Shown here in pieces: positions 32,902 to 41,435 of a stretch of 54,642 nucleotides of DNA; within the stretch, counting starts at the first letter, position 1, and each line of letters begins with the position of its first letter. A program made the position numbers and the translations under genes. Source of the DNA: Collinsella aerofaciens (lineage in GTDB: Bacteria > Actinomycetota > Coriobacteriia > Coriobacteriales > Coriobacteriaceae). Location of the stretch: NCBI RefSeq assembly GCF_015548375.1, contig NZ_JADMWW010000011.1:17558-72199 (forward strand). The letters are read 5' to 3'. Under the pieces are notes generated by a model, which was not told where the DNA came from, did not search any database, and saw only the letters and a program-made list of their open reading frames with translations.

Positions 32902-34742
32902 TGACCGATCTTGCATCCACCACACCACAATCGCTCGGTCGCGATCCCATGGTCGGCCTGCGCCTGGCGCGTGTCGACGGGTTTGAGCCGGCCATTGCGC
33001 TCGGTCAGGACGAACTGCCTGCCTATCTGCGTCGTTTTACGATACTGTTTGCCGACGATGCCACCATGCGCCGTGGCGGTATCGGCCGCGTGACGCGTGC
33101 TGTCAACGCCCAAGGCGAGGACGTAGCACTCAAACAGCTCATCTTGCCGACGCGCGATGAGTTTGACGACGATGCCGCCCATGAGTCGCTGGTCGCCAAG
33201 TTCAAAGCGGCATTTCGCGAGGAATATGAATGCCATCGCGCCCTTTCGGGCCTTAAGGGCTTTCCCCGCCTCTATGGCTGGGGCGAGGTTGACGGTGTGC
33301 CTGCAATTGTCATGGAATGGGTCGAGGGCGAGACGCTCGCCCGCTTGCGCTCGCGACTCGCCGTGGACGATGCCGGACGCCTATCGCCGCTTGTGGCGGC
33401 GCGCTTGGGGCGCGACCTGTTCGACCTGCTCTGCCGCATGAGCCTGGTGGGGGAGGGCTTTGTCCATCGCGATATCTCGCCCGCTAATATTATGGTGCGT
33501 ACGGCGCGTTTACCGCTTGACCGGCAGCTTGCCGAGGGCACCTTTGGCCTGTGCCTGATCGACTTTGGCTCGTCGCTGGCGCTTGAGCCTGCGTCGGCCG
33601 TGGCCGGTACCGGCGGCAAGGCATCCTTTACCGAGCGCTATGCCACGCTGCGTCGCGCGACGGTTGCCTATGCCCCGCCCGAGATGCTCACCGACGATAT
33701 TCCCGATCTGCGCGCTTTGCGTATGTCGCCGGCGATCGACGTCTATGCCGCGGCAAGCACGGTTTACGAGCTCATTGCCGGCGTCGCGCCATACGAAGCC
33801 GCGCCGAGCACTTCGGGCACCTCGGGTTCGCGCAAAAAGACGCGCGACATCGCGAGCCCCTACCGTCTCAAGATGGACACGCGGCCCGACTATCCCATTG
33901 GTGCCCATGCGCCCGGTTGTGATTTGACTCAGCTGCTTCGTCGTGAGCCCGATGTGGCGCTCGCCGCGGCCGAGCAGGCCCAGCAGCTAGGGCTTGAGCC
34001 GGATTCCGAAGAGCTACGCGATGCGCTGGCGTTTGTCGATGCCCAGCTGTTCGACGTGGTGATGGCCTGTCTGTCCAGCCATCAAAAAGATCGTCCCGAG
34101 CCGGCGGCGGTCGAGGCGGCGCTCTCAGCGTTTTGTGACCACTATGCGCAAAATGTCGGCCGCTCGCTCCGCGGCGAGCCGCTCACGCCGTGCCCCATGG
34201 ATGCGTCTGGCCGCGCGGTTCGTCGCGCGCTGATGGTCGGCGCGACGGTCGTCTGTGGCGTGGTTTGGGCTGTGATCGTGGTTTCGGCCGCGCTGCTGGC
34301 GTCGGGCGCTCGCGTGACGGCGACTTTGGGATCGCTCGTGTGGTCTGGGTCGCTACCGGGTATTATTGCCGCACTGGCGTTGGCGCTGCCAGGCATAGCC
34401 GGCGTTGCCGCGGGGGCGCTTGCGCGCGATCGGCGCTCGGGCTTCCTGCAGGGTGTGCTTGCGCTTTCTGCCTGCGAGGTTCCGGTGCTGGTTGTGGCTG
34501 CATGTAGCGTATTTTCCCAACGCGCCGTGATAGGCGGCCTTGTTGCCGCTCTGGTTGCAACCTATACGCTTACGTGGTTTTTGCTTGCGATGGGCTTTGC
34601 CTTTGAACTTCCCGTTTCGGCACCGCGACGCACAAAAGCCCAGATGGCGACTCCGCTTGCCGGTGGAGCCGCAGCTGCCCGTACTTTTGGCGGACCTGTC
34701 GAAGTATCGTCCGATTCTATTTCTACGACTAAGGAGGCCTAG
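32898..34742 (+). CDS. Membrane-anchored Ser/Thr kinase
   Basis: A 614-residue protein. The kinase domain (about 45-420) has a degenerate glycine loop RRGGIGRV, Lys in VALKQL (near residue 79), HRDISPAN and DFG in LIDFGSS. It contains long insertions, e.g. between DFG and the APPE motif, and a spacer with SRKKTRD. Membrane helices follow from about 440 to 575 (four or five). The C-terminal tail is Ser/Thr-rich. The start overlaps the exported protein's stop by 4 bases. It forms a compact signalling set with the FHA protein that follows after 3 bases, likely separate from the pkn operon. Substrates are unknown. Confidence 0.88.
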   Translation: MMTDLASTTPQSLGRDPMVGLRLARVDGFEPAIALGQDELPAYLRRFTILFADDATMRRGGIGRVTRAVNAQGEDVALKQLILPTRDEFDDDAAHESLVAKFKAAFREEYECHRALSGLKGFPRLYGWGEVDGVPAIVMEWVEGETLARLRSRLAVDDAGRLSPLVAARLGRDLFDLLCRMSLVGEGFVHRDISPANIMVRTARLPLDRQLAEGTFGLCLIDFGSSLALEPASAVAGTGGKASFTERYATLRRATVAYAPPEMLTDDIPDLRALRMSPAIDVYAAASTVYELIAGVAPYEAAPSTSGTSGSRKKTRDIASPYRLKMDTRPDYPIGAHAPGCDLTQLLRREPDVALAAAEQAQQLGLEPDSEELRDALAFVDAQLFDVVMACLSSHQKDRPEPAAVEAALSAFCDHYAQNVGRSLRGEPLTPCPMDASGRAVRRALMVGATVVCGVVWAVIVVSAALLASGARVTATLGSLVWSGSLPGIIAALALALPGIAGVAAGALARDRRSGFLQGVLALSACEVPVLVVAACSVFSQRAVIGGLVAALVATYTLTWFLLAMGFAFELPVSAPRRTKAQMATPLAGGAAAARTFGGPVEVSSDSISTTKEA

Positions 34743-34745
34743 GTC

Positions 34746-35684
34746 ATGGCATCTCAAGTTGAGCTCACCCCATGCGGGGCCATGTTTGACATCTTTAAGC
34801 GCGCGGCGCATCTGAGCCATATCGAGCTGTGCGGCTTGGTGCTTTCGTCCCGTCCGCTCGCCGACGGCCGCAGCCCGCAGAGCCGAGCCGCCGATCGCTC
34901 TTGGGTTTCCCGCTTTATCGTTCGCGCGCCGGTCGGCACGCTTCAGCATCGCTACTTTGCCGAATACGGTACCTCGGCTGCGCGTATTATGTCGCAACTG
35001 GCCCTGCGCCAGCGCAATCCCATGGACTCCACGGCTGTGATCAATATGGTGTGCGGTCCTGCAGGTGAACCGATGGTACGCGCGCTCGAAGAGTGCCACC
35101 AGGACACGAATCTCTATCGCAACGCGCTCGATCGCCTGTCCCAGGCGGCGGAACTCATGCCCGCCGAGCGCGCCGAGGCCGTGCTGGTGCTGTTTGTCGC
35201 CGTCGGTTGTTCGGCGGATGTGCGGTCCTCGGTGAACTATGCCATCGACTACGCGCACGCGACCTGTGGCGGAGGCACATCCACGCCGCGTTCGCTTGGC
35301 ATGTCGATGACCGCGGGCGAACGCGAACCCGCCCCGGCGCACCCCTTGGGCTTGCTGCGCGTACAAAACAGTTTTGTCGTGAGCGCCCCGCGCTGGATTC
35401 AGCCGAGTGAGCAGGGTGTTGAGATTGGCGCGCTGGCCACTGGTGAGGGCGATATTACCGACGTCGGCGACGATGTCTCGGCCCGCCATGCCCATATCTG
35501 GTGCGATGCTCAAAATATCTGGCACGTCGAGGACTTGTCGTCCACCAACGGAACCGTGGTGGTAAACGGGGCCACGCGCGTCTGCATTCAGGTCGAGCCC
35601 GGTCGTTCCGCCCAACTTAATCCCGGCGACGAGCTCAAACTCGGCGAATCCACTACCTACGCCATCCTCTTCGGTGCCCTCTAG
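34746..35684 (+). CDS. FHA-domain protein with novel N-terminal domain
   Basis: A 312-residue cytoplasmic protein. Residues 1-185 are probably alpha-helical and not recognised (includes LSHIELCGLVLSSRP and VAVGCSADVRSS). A C-terminal FHA domain (about 215-310) shows EIGALATGEGD, VSARHAHI and LSSTNGTVVVNG, so it binds phosphothreonine, most likely on the preceding kinase or its substrates. ATG 34746 follows AAGGAGG. It is the third and last gene of the set; a pyrimidine-rich region follows with no strong terminator. Confidence 0.85.
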   Translation: MASQVELTPCGAMFDIFKRAAHLSHIELCGLVLSSRPLADGRSPQSRAADRSWVSRFIVRAPVGTLQHRYFAEYGTSAARIMSQLALRQRNPMDSTAVINMVCGPAGEPMVRALEECHQDTNLYRNALDRLSQAAELMPAERAEAVLVLFVAVGCSADVRSSVNYAIDYAHATCGGGTSTPRSLGMSMTAGEREPAPAHPLGLLRVQNSFVVSAPRWIQPSEQGVEIGALATGEGDITDVGDDVSARHAHIWCDAQNIWHVEDLSSTNGTVVVNGATRVCIQVEPGRSAQLNPGDELKLGESTTYAILFGAL

Positions 35685-35799
35685 CCAGTCCCGCCAAATG
35701 GTCCCTCCGTCCCCAAGGGATCATTTTGCTCCCGGCAGTCACCCGAGGTAAACCTTTACCGCCCGCCTATATTTGCCGAAATTACACTTGACGGCGGGG

Positions 35800-35805
35800 T
35801 ACAAT
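35800..35805 (+). promoter_or_regulatory. Candidate extended -10 for PFOR
   Basis: GGGGTACAATAAACC has TACAAT preceded by GGGG. A TTGACG at 35789-35794 is too close to act as its -35. This promoter would give a leader of about 275 bases. Confidence 0.45.
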
Positions 35806-35810
35806 AAACC

Positions 35811-36080
35811 CGCATGCGGATTTCCGTTGCGGGCGCTTCCCATCGCCGGGGCGTGCCCGGGAGCATCCGGCATGCGGCCTTTGCGGCGCTCGGTCATGTG
35901 CAAGACGGGCGGTCGGGCCTGTAGGGCGCATCAGCTGCCCCTCGCCTCGGCATGTCTTCTCTCCACGCCATGTACCTGCTGCTGAGCCTGCCTGCCAGAT
36001 GATTGGAAGCAACAGCGTAAATCCCATCACGCCAACATCCCGGCGATCGCCGGGGCCTGTATACCTATATGAGAGGAGAG
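35811..36080 (+). ncRNA. Long leader with predicted secondary structure before PFOR
   Basis: No gene is seen in the 400-base gap. Starting just after the candidate promoter, CATGCGGAT (35815-35823) can pair with ATCCGGCATG (35865-35874, one bulge), enclosing GC-rich stems. I tested it by eye against TPP, cobalamin, c-di-GMP and other known patterns and found no match. It may be a regulatory leader, an unknown RNA or merely GC-rich sequence. Confidence 0.3.
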
Positions 36081-36086
36081 GGGTAT

Positions 36087-39000
36087 ATGGCGCGTAAGTT
36101 TAAGTCTATGGACGGCAACGAGGCGGCCGCATATGTTTCGTATGCGTACACCGAGGTAGCGGGAATCTATCCCATTACGCCGTCCAGCCCGATGGCCGAC
36201 CATGTCGACCAGTGGGCGGCCCAGGGTCGCAAGAACATCTTCGGCACCCCGGTCAAGGTCGTCGAGATGGAGTCCGAGGCAGGTGCAGCCGGTACCGTTC
36301 ACGGTTCGCTGGGTGCCGGTGCTCTGACCACCACCTACACGGCTTCTCAGGGTCTGCTCCTGATGATTCCGAACATGTACAAGATCGCGGGCGAGCAGCT
36401 CCCGGGCGTCTTCCACGTCTCCGCGCGTTGCGTCGCTTCCCACGCCCTGAACATTTTTGGCGATCACTCCGACGTCATGGCTTGTCGTCAGACCGGCTTC
36501 GCCATGCTCGCCGAGGGCAACGTCCAGGAGGTCATGGACCTCTCGCCGGTGGCTCACCTTGCCGCCATCGAGGGCAAGACCCCGTTCCTTAACTTCTTCG
36601 ACGGCTTCCGCACCAGCCACGAGATCCAGAAGGTCGCCATGTGGGACTACAAGGATCTGGCCGAGATGTGCGACATGGACGCCGTCCAGGCTTTCCGCGA
36701 TCACGCGCTCAACCCTGAGCACCCGCACACCCGCGGTAGCCACGAGAACGGCGATATCTTCTTCCAGAACCGTGAGGCCTGCAACAAGGTCTACGACGAG
36801 CTTCCCGCCGTCGTCGAGGGCTACATGAAGAAGATCAACGAGAAGCTCGGCACCGATTACGGCCTGTTCAACTACTACGGCGCTCCCGATGCCGATCGCG
36901 TCGTCGTGTGCATGGGCTCCTTCTGCGACGTGCTCGAGGAAGTCATCGACTACCTCAACGCTCACGGCGAGAAGGTCGGCCTGGTCAAGGTTCGTCTGTT
37001 CCGTCCGTTCTCCATCAAGCACTTCGTCGACGTTCTCCCCGAGACCGTCCAGAAGATCGCCGTCATGGACCGTACCAAGGAGCCGGGTTCCATCGGCGAG
37101 CCGCTCTACCAGGACGTCGTCTCCGCTCTCTACGAGGCCGGCAAGACGGGTATCAAGGTCGTCGGCGGCCGTTACGGTCTGGGCAGCAAGGACACGCCTC
37201 CCGCGTCCGCGTTCGCTGTCTTCGAGGAGCTCAAGAAGGACGAGCCCAAGCGCGAGTTCACCATCGGCATTGTCGACGACGTGACCAACCTGAGCCTGCC
37301 CGAGGCCGAGGATGCGCCCAACACCGCAGCCCCCGGCACCATCGAGTGCAAGTTCTGGGGTCTGGGTGGCGACGGTACCGTCGGCGCCAACAAGAACTCG
37401 ATTAAGATCATTGGCGACCACACCGACAAGTACGTCCAGGCCTACTTCCAGTACGACTCCAAGAAGACCGGCGGCGTCACCGTCTCGCACCTGCGCTTTG
37501 GTGATTCCCCGATTCGCTCGCCGTACTACGTGACCAAGGCCGACTTTGTCGCCTGCCATAACCCCAGCTACATCGTTAAGGGCTTCAAGATGGTCCGCGA
37601 CGTCAAGCCGGGCGGCACCTTCCTGGTCAACTGCCAGTGGAGCGACGAGGAGTTCGCCGAGCACATGCCCGCCGTGGCCAAGCGCTACATCGCGAACAAC
37701 AACGTCAACGTCTACCTGATCGACGCTATCGACCTGGCCGCCAAGGTCGGCATGGGCAAGCGCACCAACACGGTGCTCCAGTCCGCCTTCTTCGCGCTGG
37801 CCAAGGTCCTGCCCGCCGAGGACGCCCTGCAGTACATGAAGGACGCGGCTACCAAGTCCTACATGAAGAAGGGCCAGGCCATCGTCGACGCCAACCACAA
37901 GGCCATCGATGCCGGCGCTACCGCTTTCCGTAAGTTCGAGGTTCCGGCCGACTGGGCTACCGCCGAGGATGTCGCTCCCGTCGAGCTCTCCGAGGAGACC
38001 AAGTCCGCTATCGCCCAGCAGGTCAAGAACCTGCTCGAGCCCATCGATCGCATGGACGGCGACAGCCTGCCTGTTTCCGCCTTCGTCGATTGCGCCGACG
38101 GCCAGTTTGAGCTGGGCGCCTCCGCATACGAGAAGCGCGGCGTCGCCGTGGTCGTTCCCCACTGGGATGAGACCAAGTGCATCCAGTGCAACCAGTGCGC
38201 CTACGTGTGCCCGCATGCCACCATCCGTCCGTTCGCGATGACCGAGGACGAGGCTGCCGCCGCGCCCGAGGCTACCCGCACGCTCGACGCCATGGGCCCC
38301 AAGGCCAAGGGCATGAAGTTCACCATGGCTGTGTCCCCGCTCGACTGCATGGGCTGCACCAACTGCGTCAAGGTTTGCCCCAAGGGCGCCCTCGAGATGG
38401 TTCCCACCGAGCAGGAGATGGACCAGCAGCCCGTTTGGGACTACATGGTCGAGAACGTCTCCGAGAAGAAGGAGCTCATCGCGGCCAACGTCAAGGGCAG
38501 CCAGTTTAAGCAGCCCTACCTGGAGTTCTCTGGCTCCTGCGCCGGCTGCGCCGAGACCGCCTATGCACGTCTGGTGACCCAGGTCGCCGGCGATCGCATG
38601 TTCATTTCCAACGCCACCGGCTGCTCCTCCATTTGGGGCAACCCCGCTGCCACCGCTCCTTACTGCAAGGACAAGGACGGTCACGGCCCGGCGTGGAACA
38701 ACTCCCTGTTCGAGGACAATGCCGAGCACGGTCTGGGCATGGCCGTCGGTTACGAGGCCGTCCAGCACAAGCTGATCGCCGCTACCCAGGACATCATCGC
38801 TGCCGATGGTCCGTCCGATGAGCTCAAGGCTGCCGGCCAGGCTTGGATCGACTCCGTCAACGACGCCGAGGCCTCCAAGACCGCTGCCGCTGCCTACGTT
38901 GCCGAGCTCGAGAAGTGCGGCTGCGACGCTTCCAAGGCGATCCTCGCCGACAAGGCTTACCTCACCAAGAAGTCCTTCTGGATCTTCGGTGGCGACGGTT

Positions 39001-39626
39001 GGGCCTACGACATTGGCTTCGGTGGCCTGGACCACGTCCTGGCTTCCGGCCACAACGTCAACGTCTTCGTCTTCGACACCGAGGTTTACTCCAACACCGG
39101 TGGTCAGGCCTCCAAGGCCTCGAACCTGGGCCAGGTCGCTCAGTTCGCCGCTGCCGGTAAGGTGACCAAGAAGAAGTCCCTGGCCGAGATTGCCATGAGC
39201 TACGGCTACGTCTACGTGGCGCAGGTCGCCATGGGCGCCAACCCGGCTCAGACCCTCAAGGCCATTCACGAGGCCGAGGCCTACGACGGCCCGTCCCTCA
39301 TCATCGGCTACAGCCCCTGCGAGATGCACTCCATCAAGAAGGGCGGCATGCAGAACTGCCAGGCCGAGATGAAGAAGGCTGTCGAGTGCGGTTACTGGAA
39401 CCTCTTCCGCTTCAACCCCGAGGCTGCTGCCGGCAAGAAGTTCTCGCTCGATTCCAAGGAGCCCGCGGGCGGTTATCAGGAGTTCCTGATGAACGAGGCC
39501 CGTTACGCTTCGCTGACGCGTTCCTTCCCCGAGCGCGCCGAGGAGCTCTTCAAGGAGAATGAGCAGGCCGCTATGGACCGCTATCAGCACCTGCTGAAGC
39601 TCAAGACGGTGTACAACGAGGCCTAG
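36087..39626 (+). CDS. nifJ: Pyruvate:ferredoxin (flavodoxin) oxidoreductase, single chain
   Basis: A 1179-residue enzyme oxidising pyruvate to acetyl-CoA and CO2, reducing ferredoxin; central in fermentation by anaerobes. Domains in order: pyrimidine-binding domain I (YPITPSSPMADH near residue 29), domain II, the gamma-type domain (about 415-620), a two-cluster ferredoxin insert with CIQCNQCAYVCP and CMGCTNCVKVCP, and the TPP/third-cluster domain (CAGCAETAY, NATGCSSIWGNP and GDGWAYDIGFGG, then EVYSNTGGQ). All key cysteines are present. ATG 36087 (MARKFKSMDG) is preferred over ATG 36069 because GAGAGGAGAGGGG sits between them. Very strong codon bias suggests high expression. Confidence 0.97.
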   Translation: MARKFKSMDGNEAAAYVSYAYTEVAGIYPITPSSPMADHVDQWAAQGRKNIFGTPVKVVEMESEAGAAGTVHGSLGAGALTTTYTASQGLLLMIPNMYKIAGEQLPGVFHVSARCVASHALNIFGDHSDVMACRQTGFAMLAEGNVQEVMDLSPVAHLAAIEGKTPFLNFFDGFRTSHEIQKVAMWDYKDLAEMCDMDAVQAFRDHALNPEHPHTRGSHENGDIFFQNREACNKVYDELPAVVEGYMKKINEKLGTDYGLFNYYGAPDADRVVVCMGSFCDVLEEVIDYLNAHGEKVGLVKVRLFRPFSIKHFVDVLPETVQKIAVMDRTKEPGSIGEPLYQDVVSALYEAGKTGIKVVGGRYGLGSKDTPPASAFAVFEELKKDEPKREFTIGIVDDVTNLSLPEAEDAPNTAAPGTIECKFWGLGGDGTVGANKNSIKIIGDHTDKYVQAYFQYDSKKTGGVTVSHLRFGDSPIRSPYYVTKADFVACHNPSYIVKGFKMVRDVKPGGTFLVNCQWSDEEFAEHMPAVAKRYIANNNVNVYLIDAIDLAAKVGMGKRTNTVLQSAFFALAKVLPAEDALQYMKDAATKSYMKKGQAIVDANHKAIDAGATAFRKFEVPADWATAEDVAPVELSEETKSAIAQQVKNLLEPIDRMDGDSLPVSAFVDCADGQFELGASAYEKRGVAVVVPHWDETKCIQCNQCAYVCPHATIRPFAMTEDEAAAAPEATRTLDAMGPKAKGMKFTMAVSPLDCMGCTNCVKVCPKGALEMVPTEQEMDQQPVWDYMVENVSEKKELIAANVKGSQFKQPYLEFSGSCAGCAETAYARLVTQVAGDRMFISNATGCSSIWGNPAATAPYCKDKDGHGPAWNNSLFEDNAEHGLGMAVGYEAVQHKLIAATQDIIAADGPSDELKAAGQAWIDSVNDAEASKTAAAAYVAELEKCGCDASKAILADKAYLTKKSFWIFGGDGWAYDIGFGGLDHVLASGHNVNVFVFDTEVYSNTGGQASKASNLGQVAQFAAAGKVTKKKSLAEIAMSYGYVYVAQVAMGANPAQTLKAIHEAEAYDGPSLIIGYSPCEMHSIKKGGMQNCQAEMKKAVECGYWNLFRFNPEAAAGKKFSLDSKEPAGGYQEFLMNEARYASLTRSFPERAEELFKENEQAAMDRYQHLLKLKTVYNEA

Positions 39627-39636
39627 GTCTCCCACC

Positions 39637-39761
39637 GCAGGATCTGAGGGCTAACCTTCGCGTACGTCCTCGGACATGAAAGAACCCCCGCTGCGCACTA
39701 CGTGCGGCGGGGGTTCTTTCGTTCTGCGGAGTGTCCGCGAAGGTTAGCCCTCAGATCCTGC
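39637..39761. repeat. 26-bp inverted repeat enclosing a terminator
   Basis: Arms at 39637-39662 and 39736-39761 are perfect reverse complements (core GATCTGAGGGCTAACCTTCG). They flank the terminator hairpin of PFOR. A 12-base direct repeat, TACGTCCTCGGA, occurs at 39663-39674 and 39768-39779. It looks like a repeat element that has landed on a terminator, or a duplicated terminator. Confidence 0.8.
39678..39720. terminator. Bidirectional intrinsic terminator after PFOR
   Basis: The stem GAAAGAACCCCCGC ... GCGGGGGTTCTTTC, with extra pairing TGCGCAC/GTGCG near the loop, is followed by a short T-rich tract (TTCTTTC). It is A-rich before the stem, so it can act on both strands. Confidence 0.85.
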
Positions 39762-39831
39762 TACGACTACGTCCTCGGATTGTGTGGGCGGATGAAGGAC
39801 GTAGTTGGCCGGGTATTCCGTCCCCTTCGCT

Positions 39832-39854
39832 GTTTCGCGGCTTTGCCGCGAAAC
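39832..39854. repeat. Short hairpin in the gap before carbamate kinase
   Basis: GTTTCGCGGC-TTT-GCCGCGAAAC is a perfect 10-bp stem with a 3-base loop. The gap 39627-40281 also holds TTGCATAAT at 40046-40054, repeated CATAATCC, and an AT-rich stretch at 40170-40225 just before the gene. No gene is seen. Confidence 0.5.
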
Positions 39855-40281
39855 CTCGCGCCACTTTGGGGATGGATGGGGGACTTGGCTGTTGCCGCCT
39901 TTTCGGAGCCCTTCTTTATTCCTTATGCTGGATGAAAAGCCCCTTGTTTTTGCAGGGGTGCATACTCGACTTATAAGTGCATAGAATCTCGTATAGCGCG
40001 AGTAAGATATCGCGCTGTCCGTTTTGTGTTTAGCAGAGATGTAGTTTGCATAATCCGACATAATCCTTGCTGCATTTAAATAAAGTTGCACGTAAATGGC
40101 GTAGATATGTCTGAGCTGGTGTTCTGTACGCTGAGCGGACAAAAACGACCGTTCACCGTTCCGCTATTTTCAAAATGAATAAAATGAGCGATAAAGAGAA
40201 TATAAACCTTAATAAACTCGCGTATCGCACGGACGCGGGTTATTAATGGGTTGTAGGCCTTTTACAGAAAGGATTCCAGCA

Positions 40282-41244
40282 ATGTCTAAGCCTCTTGGCA
40301 AGCCCGATCGTATTGTCGTCGCCCTTGGCGGCAACGCCCTCGGCAACAACCCCGTCGAGCAGATCGAGGCCGTGAGCAACACCGCCCACGCTCTCCTCGG
40401 TCTCATCGAGCAGGGCAACGAGATCATCATCACCCACGGCAACGGCCCGCAGGTCGGCATGATCCAGAACGCCTTCGCCGCTGCCCACGACGCCATCGGT
40501 ACCCCCGAGATGCCGCTGCCCGAGTGCGGCGCCATGTCCCAGGGCTACATTGGTTATCACCTGCAGCAGGGCATCGGCCGCGAGATGCACAAGCGCTATA
40601 AGCGTTGGCACGCCGCCACCGTCGTCACCCAGATCGAGTGCGATCCGGATGATCCCGCGTTCAAGAACCCGACCAAGCCGATCGGCCCCTTCTACACCGA
40701 GGAGCAGGCCAAGGAGTTCATGGCCGAGGATCCCTCCAAGGTCTTCGTCGAGGATTCCGGCCGCGGCTGGCGTCGCGTCGTCGCTTCCCCCGATCCCAAG
40801 AAGATCGTCGAGGCTGACTCCATCCTCAACCTGCTCGACAACGAGTTCATCGTCATCGCCTGCGGTGGCGGCGGCATCCCCGTCGTCCGCGACTACGAGA
40901 ACAAGGGCTGCTACAAGGGCGTTCCCGCCGTCATCGACAAGGACCTGGGCGGCGAGCTGCTGGCCGAGGACTGCGACGCCGACGTTCTGTTCCTGCTGAC
41001 CGCCGTTGAGCATGTCGCCATCAACTTTGGCAAGCCCAACCAGGAGGAGCTCGAGGACCTCACCGCCGACGAGGCCGAGCGCCTGGCCGACGAGGGCCAG
41101 TTCGGCAAGGGCTCCATGGAGCCCAAGGTCCGCGCTGCCATCAAGTTCGCCCGTTCCCGCAAGGGCCGCACCTGCATCATCGGCGCTCTGGACAAGGCCG
41201 CCGAGACCATGGCCGGCCTCTCCGGTACCCGCATTCACGAGTAG
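40282..41244 (+). CDS. arcC: Carbamate kinase
   Basis: A 320-residue cytoplasmic kinase that makes ATP from carbamoyl phosphate and ADP at the end of arginine, agmatine or ureido-compound breakdown. The N terminus VVALGGNALGNN, then HGNGPQVG (near residue 52), and IACGGGGIPVV (near residue 195) are family motifs; KPNQEELEDLT and GSMEPKVRAA near the C terminus also match. ATG 40282 follows AGAAAGGA. No arginine deiminase or carbamoyltransferase lies beside it, so the source of carbamoyl phosphate is not visible in this window. Strong codon bias suggests high expression. An AT-rich leader of about 100 bases may hold its promoter. Confidence 0.95.
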   Translation: MSKPLGKPDRIVVALGGNALGNNPVEQIEAVSNTAHALLGLIEQGNEIIITHGNGPQVGMIQNAFAAAHDAIGTPEMPLPECGAMSQGYIGYHLQQGIGREMHKRYKRWHAATVVTQIECDPDDPAFKNPTKPIGPFYTEEQAKEFMAEDPSKVFVEDSGRGWRRVVASPDPKKIVEADSILNLLDNEFIVIACGGGGIPVVRDYENKGCYKGVPAVIDKDLGGELLAEDCDADVLFLLTAVEHVAINFGKPNQEELEDLTADEAERLADEGQFGKGSMEPKVRAAIKFARSRKGRTCIIGALDKAAETMAGLSGTRIHE

Positions 41245-41309
41245 TCTCTACTCTGTTGCCTCTCTCGTGGGCGCTAGGCAAAGCACCCACAAACTAGCCT
41301 CTCTTCATG

Positions 41310-41342
41310 AGCCCCGCAGTCCGCTCCGACTGCGGGGCTTTT
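41310..41342 (+). terminator. Intrinsic terminator after carbamate kinase
   Basis: AGCCCCGCAGTC (41310-41321), a 6-base loop, and GACTGCGGGGCT (41328-41339) followed by TTT. Perfect 12-bp stem. Confidence 0.9.
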
Positions 41343-41352
41343 GCTATTCACC

Positions 41353-41435
41353 TAGTCATTGGGGACGTTCTTAAATGACTAGTCAAACAAGAGCGTCCCC
41401 AATGACCACTCATTTAAGTCTGTCCCCAATGACTA
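41353..41435. repeat. Palindromic intergenic repeat overlapping a stop codon
   Basis: TAGTCATTGGGGAC (41353-41366) is the exact reverse complement of 41422-41435; inside it TTAAATGA and TCATTTAA also pair, and GTCCCCAATGA occurs twice in direct orientation (41395 and 41422). The last arm includes the TAG stop of the next, minus-strand gene. It is a compact, repeat-like module between two convergent genes. Confidence 0.75.

Noticed and set aside
35685-36086. TPP, cobalamin or other known riboswitch before PFOR
   Set aside because: None of the invariant boxes of these classes was seen; it is kept only as an unexplained leader.
36027-39635. A 1202-codon open frame antisense to PFOR
   Set aside because: It mirrors the third-position GC bias of a strongly biased gene; the protein is low-complexity Gly/Leu/Val/Asp with no domain, and the sense frame is clearly nifJ.
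40170-40225. ArgR-type boxes before carbamate kinase
   Set aside because: The AT-rich sequence contains TGAATAAAA but no matching second half; it is too loose to call.
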